Assembly (NCBI RefSeq): GCF_000374125.1
Contig: NZ_KB893637.1
Span: forward strand, 186,001 to 250,000
Source: Niabella aurantiaca DSM 17617
GTDB lineage: Bacteria; Bacteroidota; Bacteroidia; Chitinophagales; Chitinophagaceae
Direction: 5' to 3'
Length of the DNA: 64,000 bases
Under the pieces are notes generated by a model. The model saw only the letters and a list, made by a program, of their open reading frames with translations. It made no database searches and was not told where the DNA came from. This document shows, piece by piece, positions 35,643 through 44,421 of this stretch. Position 1 is the stretch's first letter, and each line of letters starts with the position of its first letter. The position numbers and the translations under genes were made by a program.

Positions 35643-36616
35643 AATATCTTTCAAAAAAAATGAAAAAACGAAAATTAGGTAAGACCGGCATTCGTGTTTC
35701 CGAAATGGCTTTCGGTACGGTGGCGTTGGGTGTTCCTTATGGTTTAGGGATCGAGCATGAATCGCAATTGCTCCCGGAAGCGCAGGCCATCGAGCTGCTG
35801 CAGGCTGCGCTGGAGCAGGGCGTTAATTTTTTTGATACTGCCCGGCAATACGGAAGAAGTGAAGCCCTGCTGGGGCGTGCCTTCCGGGAACGGAGGCGGG
35901 AGGTGGTGATTGCAACGAAATGTGCGCACCTCCGCCAGGCAGATCATACCCTGCCTGCAGGGCCAGCCCTGGCAGCAGTGATCGAACGGTCGCTTGCGGA
36001 AAGCTTGGAGGCATTGCAAACAGATTATGTAGATGTGCTGATGCTGCATGATGGCGATGAGGAGATCATCCGGCATACCGGTATAAAGAAAATATTCGAA
36101 GGGTATAAAAAAGAAGGGGTGATCCGGGCCACCGGCGTTTCCACTTATACGCCCCGGGAAACAAGGGCTGTAATGGATAGCGGGGGCTGGGACATTGTGC
36201 AGGTTCCGTTTAATTTAATGGACCAGCGTCAATCGGCATTGTTTGAAGAACTGGAGCAAAAAGGGATGGGCGTTGTGATCCGTTCTGTTCTGCTCAAAGG
36301 ATTGCTGAGTGAAAGAAGGCAACAGCTACACCCCGCATTGCGGGAAGTGGAGCAGCATATTGACGCATACACTTCGCTCACGGAAGCCAGCGGGCTGCGT
36401 TTGTCGCAGCTGGCCACTAAATTTGTACTGTCGTTTCCCCAGGTGTCTTCCGTGCTGGTGGGGATCGACCGGATGGAGTACCTGCAGGAGGCACTGGACT
36501 CCGTTGCCGGGAGCGCCCTGGGATCAGCGCTTTTTGAACAGGCGCGGGCTGCTGCGTTCAGGGACCCGGACTTTTTAAACCTGCACCACTGGAGCGTTCA
36601 GGGGTGGTTAAAATAA
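35639..36616 (+). CDS. Aldo/keto reductase
   Basis: The protein has 325 residues from ATG 35639, which overlaps the kinase stop. An internal start at 35660 (MKKRKLGKTGIRVSEMAFGT) is also plausible. The catalytic motif is FFDTARQYGRSE, with 'VVIATKCAH' (Lys) and 'VDVLMLHDGDEE' (His), and the C-terminal 'QVSSVLVGIDRMEYLQEAL'. A second AKR in the cluster beside the one at 28209. Likely acts on an aldehyde or keto intermediate. Confidence 0.92.
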   Translation: MKYLSKKMKKRKLGKTGIRVSEMAFGTVALGVPYGLGIEHESQLLPEAQAIELLQAALEQGVNFFDTARQYGRSEALLGRAFRERRREVVIATKCAHLRQADHTLPAGPALAAVIERSLAESLEALQTDYVDVLMLHDGDEEIIRHTGIKKIFEGYKKEGVIRATGVSTYTPRETRAVMDSGGWDIVQVPFNLMDQRQSALFEELEQKGMGVVIRSVLLKGLLSERRQQLHPALREVEQHIDAYTSLTEASGLRLSQLATKFVLSFPQVSSVLVGIDRMEYLQEALDSVAGSALGSALFEQARAAAFRDPDFLNLHHWSVQGWLK

Positions 36617-36625
36617 AGAACAAAA

Positions 36626-37558
36626 ATGATTAAATTAGGAGTGATCGGAATGAGCGAAGGGAATGCGCACCCTTATTCCTGGTCGGCGATCGTGAATGGC
36701 AGCTTTGACGCAGAAGAGATCGCCCGGGTGGGTTATCCGGCAGTAGCCGCCTACCTGCAGGCCAACAAAGAAACACTGGGATTGCCCCAGGCGCGTGTTA
36801 CCCATGTGTGGGCGCAGGAGCGGGAAATTGCAGACAGCATCGCAAAGGCAACCGGCATCGGACACGTTGTCGATTCCCTGGAAGAAATGGCTGCTCAAGT
36901 CGATGCGGTATTGCTTTGCAGGGATGATCCGGAGCATCATGTGTCGATGGCCCGGTCCTTCCTGGATGCGGGGGTACCCCTGTTCATTGATAAACCTCTT
37001 GCGGTCACGAAAGCAGACCTGGACTGGTTTGCAGCAGAAGCGGAGAAAGGACGCTTTTTCATGTCCTGCTCCTCCATGCGTTATGCAGGCGAGTGCCGTG
37101 CGCTCCGCCAGGACCTTCCGAATCTTGGTCCGCTGCAGCTGGTAACGGCTGTAGGAAAAAAAGACTGGGTAAAATACGGCGTGCATATGCTGGAAGCAGT
37201 TTTTGCCATTGTGGGCGAAACCACTGTACAGGCGGTGACCAACACAGGAGATACCGGAAAAGAAGTAGTGACGCTTGAATTTGAAAACGGGCTCAGGGCC
37301 ACGCTGCATTTATTTATGGATATTGCGCCCACATTTCAGGTTTCCGTTTTTGGAAAGCATGCATGGCGCATGGCCGATATAAAGAACTCCTACGCGATGT
37401 TCCGGGATAACATCATTGAGTTTGTGCGCTCCGTTGCAGAAGGACGGCCGCGGATCGCGTTTGAAGAGACAAAAAAAATAATGCAAGTACTTATTGCTGC
37501 GCAGGAAAGTCGCGAGGCAGGAGGACGTAAAATAATCATTGACGGATCATGCATGTAA
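36626..37558 (+). CDS. Gfo/Idh/MocA-family oxidoreductase
   Basis: The protein has 310 residues and the NAD-binding N-terminus MIKLGVIGMSEGN. The characteristic EKP motif is present as 'PLFIDKPLAV', followed by 'CSSMRYAG' and 'GVHMLEAVFAIVG' (His as proton relay). The C-terminal domain carries the usual beta-sheet segment. Family members oxidise sugars, inositols or aminosugar rings. It overlaps the SDR gene by 10 bases. Confidence 0.9.
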   Translation: MIKLGVIGMSEGNAHPYSWSAIVNGSFDAEEIARVGYPAVAAYLQANKETLGLPQARVTHVWAQEREIADSIAKATGIGHVVDSLEEMAAQVDAVLLCRDDPEHHVSMARSFLDAGVPLFIDKPLAVTKADLDWFAAEAEKGRFFMSCSSMRYAGECRALRQDLPNLGPLQLVTAVGKKDWVKYGVHMLEAVFAIVGETTVQAVTNTGDTGKEVVTLEFENGLRATLHLFMDIAPTFQVSVFGKHAWRMADIKNSYAMFRDNIIEFVRSVAEGRPRIAFEETKKIMQVLIAAQESREAGGRKIIIDGSCM

Positions 37559-38328
37559 AAGATTTATTGAGTTTAAAAGGGAAGATCGTCCTGGTTACCG
37601 GCGGCGCGGGCAACTATGGCAAGTGTATTGTAGAGGCCATGGCGGAAGCGGACGGGACCGTGATCACCGCCTCCCGGAATCTGAAAGCAAATGAGGCTTT
37701 TGTCGGGCAATTAAAGGACCGTGGCCTGGAGGTGCATGCGCTGCAGCTGGATCAGGGAGATCCGGGTTCCGTAAAGAACCTGAGAGCAGCGATTGAGCAA
37801 CAGTTCGGTGCATTGCACGTGCTGGTGAACAATGCCGTAGCCCGCCCCATGGCCACTTATGATGCGCCCATGGAGGATTTTGCAGAATCGATGCGGGTAA
37901 ATGCTACGGGCATGGTAGACCTGATGCGGGAGATGACGGCTGTGATCATTAAAAGCGGTGGGGGTAGCATCATCAACATCGCTTCCATGATGGGAATGTT
38001 CGGACCCGATCTTTCCAACTATGAAGGGACCACGATGACGCAGAGCCCTCCGCCGGATTATTACTTTCACAACGCGGGCCTGATCAATCTGACCCGCTAT
38101 TGGGCACGGATGATGGCAGGCAAAAATGTGCGGGTGAACTGTGTAAGTCCCGGGGGATTGTTCAATCACCAGCCCGAACGGTTCCTCGAAAATTATACAG
38201 GAAAAGTACCTTTGCGGAGGATGGCGAATCAGGATGACATAAAAGGCCTGATGGTGCTGCTGGCCTCCGAAGCCGGGGCTTATATCAATGGTGAAAATAT
38301 TCTGATGGACGGCGGTCTGAACGCTTAA
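37549..38328 (+). CDS. SDR-family oxidoreductase, catalytic Lys replaced by Asn
   Basis: The protein has 259 residues. It has VTGGAGNYGKC (cofactor), 'LVNNAVARPM', 'INIASMMGMFG' (Ser), then DYYFHNAGLINLTR. In classical SDRs this last segment reads Y-x3-K-AGLI, so the lysine of the YxxxK pair is an asparagine here. The C-terminal 'NILMDGGLNA' is typical. Either it is a divergent SDR with altered catalysis or it has lost activity. The gene overlaps the previous one by 10 bases. Confidence 0.88.
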   Translation: MHVKDLLSLKGKIVLVTGGAGNYGKCIVEAMAEADGTVITASRNLKANEAFVGQLKDRGLEVHALQLDQGDPGSVKNLRAAIEQQFGALHVLVNNAVARPMATYDAPMEDFAESMRVNATGMVDLMREMTAVIIKSGGGSIINIASMMGMFGPDLSNYEGTTMTQSPPPDYYFHNAGLINLTRYWARMMAGKNVRVNCVSPGGLFNHQPERFLENYTGKVPLRRMANQDDIKGLMVLLASEAGAYINGENILMDGGLNA

Positions 38329-38339
38329 AAAATGATATC

Positions 38340-39710
38340 ATGGCAATACAATCGATCAATCCGGTAAACGGAAAAGTTATTGAAAAATATAAAGAAGAGA
38401 CAGCAAAAACGGTCGAAGAAAAGATAGTGGCAGGGCACCGGGCGTGGCTCAAATGGCGTACCGTTCCCTTTGAAGAGCGCGCCAGGTTGCTATTGAAAGC
38501 AGCTGAAGTATTGCAGCGGCAAAAGCAGGAACTGGCGCTTTTAATGGCGCAGGAAATGGGCAAGCCATTAAAAGATGGGATCGCCGAAATAGAGAAGTGT
38601 GCTTCCGTATGTGTATATTATGCAGAGAACGGTGCGGCATTTTTAAAGAACGGCAAAGTAAAGACCGATGCCCGCAACAGCTTTGTTACGTATCAGCCCA
38701 TAGGTGTAGTGCTGGCGGTAATGCCCTGGAATTTTCCTTACTGGCAATGTTTCCGCTTTATTGCTCCTGCGTTAATGGCCGGGAATACCGGGCTGCTCAA
38801 ACATGCATCCAGTGTGCCGGGCTGTGCCCTTTCTATAGAAAAAGTATTGCAAAAAGCCGGTTTTCCCAGGGGGGTATTTCAAACCTTACTGGTGGGCAGC
38901 GGCGCGGTACAGAAAATCATCGAGCACCCGCTGGTAAAGGCCGTAACGCTTACGGGCAGTACGGAAGCAGGCAAAAAAGTAGCAGCACAGGCCGGAGCAC
39001 AGATCAAAAAAACGGTTCTGGAATTGGGCGGAAGCGATCCCTATGTGATCCTGGAAGATGCCGATCTGGAGAAGGCCGCAAGTATTTGCGCCCAGAGCCG
39101 GCTGGTCAACAACGGGCAGAGCTGCATCGCCGCCAAACGTTTTATTGTTGTAAAAGAAGTGGCGCAGGAATTTATCCGTTTATTTAAAGAAAAGATGAGC
39201 GGGAAGAAGATAGGCGATCCGCTGGAAGCCACTACCGAATTGGGACCGATGTCCAGAAGAGACCTGCGGGATGAGCTGCATCAGCAGGTTCTGGAGAATA
39301 TTAAAAAAGGAGCCCGGTGTATCCTGGGCGGAACGATACCGGAGTTTAAAGGAGCTCATGCTTTTTACACACCGACCATTTTAACCGGCGTTAAAAAGGG
39401 AATGCCCGCTTATGAAGAAGAGATGTTTGGACCCGTAGCCTCCGTAATTGTTGCCCGTAATGAAAAGCATGCCATTGAAATAGCAAATGATACCAGCTTT
39501 GGGCTGGGCGCAGCCATATTTACAAAAGACATAAAAAAAGGAGAACGCATTGCAGCCGAACAATTACAGGCAGGTGCCTGCTTTGTGAATGCATTGGTGA
39601 AATCCGATCCCCGCCTGCCTTTTGGCGGCATTAATCAATCCGGCTATGGACGGGAGTTGGGGGTCTTTGGAATCCGGGAATTTGTGAATATAAAAACGGT
39701 GTGGCGATAA
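38340..39710 (+). CDS. Succinate-semialdehyde dehydrogenase-like aldehyde dehydrogenase
   Basis: The protein has 456 residues. The ALDH motifs are 'MPWNFPYWQ' (Asn131), 'NTGLLKHASS' (Lys154), 'LELGGSDP' (Glu228) and 'NNGQSCIAAKR' (catalytic Cys262), and a later 'EEMFGPVASV'. It resembles the short NAD-dependent succinate-semialdehyde dehydrogenases of the Sad/GabD2 type. It probably oxidises a (semi)aldehyde arising from the aldolase or aminotransferase. Last gene of the operon. Confidence 0.9.
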   Translation: MAIQSINPVNGKVIEKYKEETAKTVEEKIVAGHRAWLKWRTVPFEERARLLLKAAEVLQRQKQELALLMAQEMGKPLKDGIAEIEKCASVCVYYAENGAAFLKNGKVKTDARNSFVTYQPIGVVLAVMPWNFPYWQCFRFIAPALMAGNTGLLKHASSVPGCALSIEKVLQKAGFPRGVFQTLLVGSGAVQKIIEHPLVKAVTLTGSTEAGKKVAAQAGAQIKKTVLELGGSDPYVILEDADLEKAASICAQSRLVNNGQSCIAAKRFIVVKEVAQEFIRLFKEKMSGKKIGDPLEATTELGPMSRRDLRDELHQQVLENIKKGARCILGGTIPEFKGAHAFYTPTILTGVKKGMPAYEEEMFGPVASVIVARNEKHAIEIANDTSFGLGAAIFTKDIKKGERIAAEQLQAGACFVNALVKSDPRLPFGGINQSGYGRELGVFGIREFVNIKTVWR

Positions 39711-40046
39711 AGCCATTGGCGTTCTCCCGAACCTTGTACGCATCAATACTAAGCAGGAGCGCGGAGTGTCCGGGAGGATGCACAATGAACCGGTATTAAA
39801 ATCATCTTTTAAAATTTAAGGTCCATTCACTTTTCGACCGGTGAGGATGCCGGACGTGGAGCGCCATGGTTTGCCGGAACACAAACCATTAGGAATGGAT
39901 AACATTTTAATACAATCGATACCGGTTCATTATGAAACGGGTTGTAAGGGCTTTTGGCATTTTCTATTTTAAGAGGAAAAGTGCAGGAAATGCTATGGCG
40001 CTGTTGTGCTGAAGATAAAGAACGATTGCTGTCAATTAAAATATGA
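39711..40046. other. Intergenic region before the sialidase gene
   Basis: 336 bases with no supported gene. AATGAACCGGTA (39784-39795) and TACCGGTTCATT (39920-39931) form a perfect 12-bp inverted repeat about 124 bases apart, each with a TATTAAAAT-like sequence inside. No promoter was recognised with confidence. Confidence 0.55.
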
Positions 40047-41198
40047 ATGAATATGACACTTAAAACTAAATGCCGTATTGGAGGATTGATGCTGCTTTGC
40101 CTGACGATGCTTAAGGCCCGGGCACAATATATCTTTAATCCTCAGTTTGAAAAGATCCAGCCCCGGGTAAGCTTTGTACCCGGTATTAAAGTGATCAGGG
40201 GGGAAACGGTGGTGATCGTGCCCATGCAAAAAAATAGCTGCCCGAACGGAACGGTTTTTAAATTCAACAACGGTGAACTGCAGGTGGCGGATATGCGCTC
40301 TAACGATGATGGTAAGACCTGGTATCAGACCGGCCATAAAATGGGGGCCTCCGTTTATCAGTTTCCGCAACCGGACAACGAGGCCATCCAGCATAGTTTC
40401 AAAACACGCAAAGGAAAGGGACCGGGTGTTTATGAAGCCACTTTTTACCGTTCCCGGGACCAGGGTAAGACCTGGAAGGAATTTACCTCCATCATCCGGC
40501 TTCCCAAAGAAATGAACTGGTCCGGGGTTACTGACCGTAAGATAATTGCACTGAAAGATGGTTCGCTGCTGATGACCCTTTATGGCCGGATGGCCAACAC
40601 CGTTGGCTTTTCCGTGCAACTGGTTCGCTCCACAGATCGTGGAAAAACCTGGTCCTTCTATTCCACCGTTGCGTTTAACATTACGGAGAAGCTGTTGGGA
40701 GAGGGGTTTTGCGAGCCGACATTGCTTTTGTTGCCGAATAATAAAATGCTCTGTTTTATACGTTCATCCGGCAACTACCCGGCTTCTCTTGGCAGTAGCA
40801 ATAATAATGATCCGACGGTCAAAATGCCTTTTTTTTATTCCAAAACAACGCCGCTTTTCATGAGCGCTTCAAATGATATGGGCAAAACCTGGAGCAACGC
40901 TGCACCGGTCAATGATTTTGGCGTTTGGCCGGATGCGCTTGTATTGCAGAACGGCATCATTGCGCTGAGTTATGGCAGGCCGGGAAACTGGCTGATGTTC
41001 AGCAATAACAACGGTGTGAGTTGGGGACCTCGGTTACAGTTCTATAACGATATCTATCCGCCGGATTGTGGAAACTATATGTCCATTGCCGAAATAGCGC
41101 CGAATATATTGTTTGTGGTTTACAGCAGAACAGATCCGAATGACAATAGCCGCAGTGAGATTGTAGGTACGTATTTCCAGGTAAAAAAATATGAATAA
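40047..41198 (+). CDS. Exported sialidase with five Asp-boxes
   Basis: The protein has 383 residues with a signal peptide (cleavage after KARAQ). The Asp-box motif S-x-D-x-G-x-x-W appears as SNDDGKTW, SRDQGKTW, STDRGKTW, SNDMGKTW and SNNNGVSW, indicating a BNR six-bladed propeller. It resembles exo-alpha-sialidases (GH33-like), but I cannot confirm the full arginine triad from sequence. Probably periplasmic or surface. It lies before the SusC/D operon on its own. Confidence 0.75.
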   Translation: MNMTLKTKCRIGGLMLLCLTMLKARAQYIFNPQFEKIQPRVSFVPGIKVIRGETVVIVPMQKNSCPNGTVFKFNNGELQVADMRSNDDGKTWYQTGHKMGASVYQFPQPDNEAIQHSFKTRKGKGPGVYEATFYRSRDQGKTWKEFTSIIRLPKEMNWSGVTDRKIIALKDGSLLMTLYGRMANTVGFSVQLVRSTDRGKTWSFYSTVAFNITEKLLGEGFCEPTLLLLPNNKMLCFIRSSGNYPASLGSSNNNDPTVKMPFFYSKTTPLFMSASNDMGKTWSNAAPVNDFGVWPDALVLQNGIIALSYGRPGNWLMFSNNNGVSWGPRLQFYNDIYPPDCGNYMSIAEIAPNILFVVYSRTDPNDNSRSEIVGTYFQVKKYE

Positions 41199-41423
41199 AG
41201 ATAAAGATGACGGCTATTTCCGGGGGGCTTTCCCCTTTCTACTTAAATGCCCGGCCTGAACTAATACTTTTTAATTGAATTTTAGTAGTATTTTTTATTA
41301 TCAATCTTGACAGATTTTTAACGGTTAAAATTCATTTATTTTTAAAAAAATTCGATTGCGTAACTGCTTCTGCTTGCTTAGAGGTGTGTGGAGAAAACTA
41401 ATCAAAGTGTAAATAACTAAAAT

Positions 41424-44402
41424 ATGCGAATTGCTTTTTGTATAAGAAATTTGGTTTTCTGTCAGTTGATGATTTTCTGCTTAGTCTCAATACCGATGGT
41501 AGCCAAATCCCAAACTACCAGCCAGGAAAGCGAAGATTCTTTAGCAACATCAAAGACTGCGGAGAAATTTAAAGAAACCCTTCAAAAAACAAATAGCCAG
41601 CGTTTAGATGATACCAGCAGCCAACGGACGCGGGTCCGGCTCAATGGTATTTCAAAAGCACCCTTTATTTCTTTGCAGCAATATCTGAAGGGCAATGCAT
41701 CCGGCTTGTTTGTTAAGGAAGAAAGCGGCGAACCCGGTAGCGAACAGTTTATGTTTATAAGAGGACTGTCATCGCCGTTATTTAATAAACAGGATGTGTA
41801 CGGTGTTCAGCCGGTTGTGTATTTGAATGGTACGCCGCTTACGCAGGAAAATGCTTTCAGTTATAACATACAGCGCTATGATTTTAATAAGCTGGGATCG
41901 GGTACAAATTTGCTTGCGGCACTGGATATAAATAATATCGGCAGCATAGAAGTGCTTAAAACCCCGGCGGATATAGCAACGCTTGGTCCTCTTGCAACAA
42001 ATGGCGCTATCTGGATCACCACAAAAGTAGCACAGCCGTCGGCAAAGCCCATTATCAATTTCGAATCATATGTAGGGATGCTGCGTGCTCCTAAAGTTAA
42101 GACCATTAACGCAGCATACGAGAATGATTTCCGTAAACGCTACTACGACGCCTATGCCACTCCTGAACAACTGGCTGCCTATCCCGTTTATGTGGCCAAT
42201 CAGTACGACAAAAATTATTACGGTCCTTCAAACTGGAATGATATCTATTATCAGTCGAAACCCGTTTACTATGTAGGGTTTGGATTGAACGGAGGACATG
42301 ACCGGGCAAGCTATCGTTTTAACATCAGCGATACAAAGGATCATAATTTTGATGATACCAACTTTGACCGGTATGCCCTCACCTTCGGAATGAATATGCT
42401 GCCGCTGAAATGGCTGACAATTTCCAGCAACATCAATGCCGCACGTACAGACCGCGACCGGAATAAGAGCCTGAGAGACCGGTTTGCCGAAACAAGATTT
42501 GTTCCGGATCTTGCAAACCCGCTTTCCCCTAATAAGGAGGCATATCAGCTTTACCTGGATAAATACCGGACCTCGATCGACGATAACAAGAACAATGCGA
42601 TATCGGGCGATTTTACGGCAACTGCGGATATTCAGAACCTGCAGATAAAGACCCAGTTGTCCATCGACTATGAGGAAGCATTAAGGGATGTTTTTTGGGG
42701 AAGCGAGCTTATGGATGGCAATAGCTTTATTTCTACCTATTACGGACTGGCACAAAGAACTTCTATAAAGAACACGATCCGGTACACCGTTCCGCTGGCG
42801 CACGATCAGCATCGTATAAGGCTGGAAGCGGGTCAGAACTATGTGTCTGATTTTTTTAAGTACGACTACATTTATGGGTATAATACGCCCAATGACTTTA
42901 TCAAAATAAAATCGGTACTCGTTAACGGATCTGCTTATTCGAACAATGACAACATATTTGCCTATCCGTTCAGCGATAACCTGAAGGCCCGGTTGTCGTC
43001 TTATTACGGGCGGATCGGTTATTCTTTTAAAAATGTGTTCAGCATCGACGCGGTAGGTAGGTACGATGGTTATTCAAGTTTTTCGCCTACAGACAGATGG
43101 TTGCTGACGCCTGTGGTGGCAACAAAGGTCAATATTCATGAGCTGATGCCCCATGACCAGCTGTTTAGCACGTTTGCGTTGAGAGGATCCTGGGGGACAT
43201 TTGGTAAACTGATCCAGGATAGCCGGTTTAAATTAGGACCGCAGTACCGGGTAGATCTGGGTTATTCCGATGAGCCTGTTATTGGCGGCAGCGGGGGATA
43301 TTCGGGTATTTCTCAAACCTATTCGTTCGGTTGGATAAACCGGTATTATAACTGGCCCTTCAGTGAGAAATTGAACATCGGGCTGGACCTGGGCTGGCTG
43401 AACGACCGGGTGATCCTGACGGCAGATTTTTATAATAACAAAGATAAAAATATGATCGTGCCCACATCCGTGGCATCGGAAAACGGATTCAGCTACAAGT
43501 GGGTGCAGGGGATGGCGGTTCAGAATACGGGATTGAACCTGGGTATTACCGCCGATATTTTGCATAACCCCGGTGGCGTGAGCTGGCAGTTTTTCACAAA
43601 CTTTAACTGGAACAAAAATAAACTGCTGAAGCTGCCTTATGATCTTAACGAGATCGTGTACGGGGATATGAAGCTTGTGGTGGGGAAGCCCGCGGACAGC
43701 TATTGGCTGTTTGAGAACCAGGGGATGATCGAGGATGAAGCCAGCATACCGCCGGGCAGAACCAATGTGGACGGCACCGTGTTGCCCATGACCTTTGGCG
43801 GTACGATTCCTTTTTCAGTGGGCGATCCGCTTTGGGCAGATATTAACAAGGACGGGGTCATAGACCAGAATGACAAAGTACTGAAGGGGCATTTTCTGCC
43901 GGTGTACACGGGCGGCATCGGAAGCACCTTGTCGTTCCGGCGTTTTAATCTTGATTTTATGTTTTACTATGCCTTGGGACAGCAATTGCTGAACCGGCTG
44001 ACCTCTACAAAGCTCGATTTTATCAACAGTGAGAACTCGCGGGATATTGCTTCGATCAAGGAAGTGACTTTCTGGCAGCAGACATTCGACTACAATACCT
44101 ATCCTCTATACAATCCCTGGAGCGGTGTGATCCCCTACAGGGCGGATCAGGACCTGTTCCTGGAAGATGCCGACTTCCTGAAGCTGCGGTATGTTACACT
44201 GGGATATGATCTGGCCTCCCTTGATTACTTTAAGAAGAAAAAGATTCCAAAGATGCTGGTATATGTTACGGGAACCAACCTGTTCACGCTCACAAAATTT
44301 TCAGGAGGGGATCCGGAGCAGGTGAATTACAGAGGAGCGTACACGGGTTATGCACTTCCTTTGGCGGCTTCCTATTCCCTGGGGGTAAAAATTAATTTTT
44401 AA
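41424..44402 (+). CDS. SusC/RagA-family TonB-dependent outer-membrane transporter (no carboxypeptidase-like domain)
   Basis: The protein has 992 residues with a signal (cleavage after VAKSQ). A polar linker follows, then directly a plug ('LQQYLKGNASGLFVKEESGEPGSEQFMFIRGLSS' in pieces) and a TonB barrel ending LGVKINF. The N-terminal carboxypeptidase-regulatory-like domain usually found in SusC (and present in the second copy at 48336) is absent. It imports oligosaccharides with its SusD partner in the next gene (19-base gap). Confidence 0.92.
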   Translation: MRIAFCIRNLVFCQLMIFCLVSIPMVAKSQTTSQESEDSLATSKTAEKFKETLQKTNSQRLDDTSSQRTRVRLNGISKAPFISLQQYLKGNASGLFVKEESGEPGSEQFMFIRGLSSPLFNKQDVYGVQPVVYLNGTPLTQENAFSYNIQRYDFNKLGSGTNLLAALDINNIGSIEVLKTPADIATLGPLATNGAIWITTKVAQPSAKPIINFESYVGMLRAPKVKTINAAYENDFRKRYYDAYATPEQLAAYPVYVANQYDKNYYGPSNWNDIYYQSKPVYYVGFGLNGGHDRASYRFNISDTKDHNFDDTNFDRYALTFGMNMLPLKWLTISSNINAARTDRDRNKSLRDRFAETRFVPDLANPLSPNKEAYQLYLDKYRTSIDDNKNNAISGDFTATADIQNLQIKTQLSIDYEEALRDVFWGSELMDGNSFISTYYGLAQRTSIKNTIRYTVPLAHDQHRIRLEAGQNYVSDFFKYDYIYGYNTPNDFIKIKSVLVNGSAYSNNDNIFAYPFSDNLKARLSSYYGRIGYSFKNVFSIDAVGRYDGYSSFSPTDRWLLTPVVATKVNIHELMPHDQLFSTFALRGSWGTFGKLIQDSRFKLGPQYRVDLGYSDEPVIGGSGGYSGISQTYSFGWINRYYNWPFSEKLNIGLDLGWLNDRVILTADFYNNKDKNMIVPTSVASENGFSYKWVQGMAVQNTGLNLGITADILHNPGGVSWQFFTNFNWNKNKLLKLPYDLNEIVYGDMKLVVGKPADSYWLFENQGMIEDEASIPPGRTNVDGTVLPMTFGGTIPFSVGDPLWADINKDGVIDQNDKVLKGHFLPVYTGGIGSTLSFRRFNLDFMFYYALGQQLLNRLTSTKLDFINSENSRDIASIKEVTFWQQTFDYNTYPLYNPWSGVIPYRADQDLFLEDADFLKLRYVTLGYDLASLDYFKKKKIPKMLVYVTGTNLFTLTKFSGGDPEQVNYRGAYTGYALPLAASYSLGVKINF

Positions 44403-44421
44403 AATAAAAACAGAAGCGATA

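Noticed and set aside
41222-41245. GGGG...CCCC hairpin after the 40047 sialidase gene
   Set aside because: Only a 4-bp stem with a weak T tract; not enough for a terminator call.
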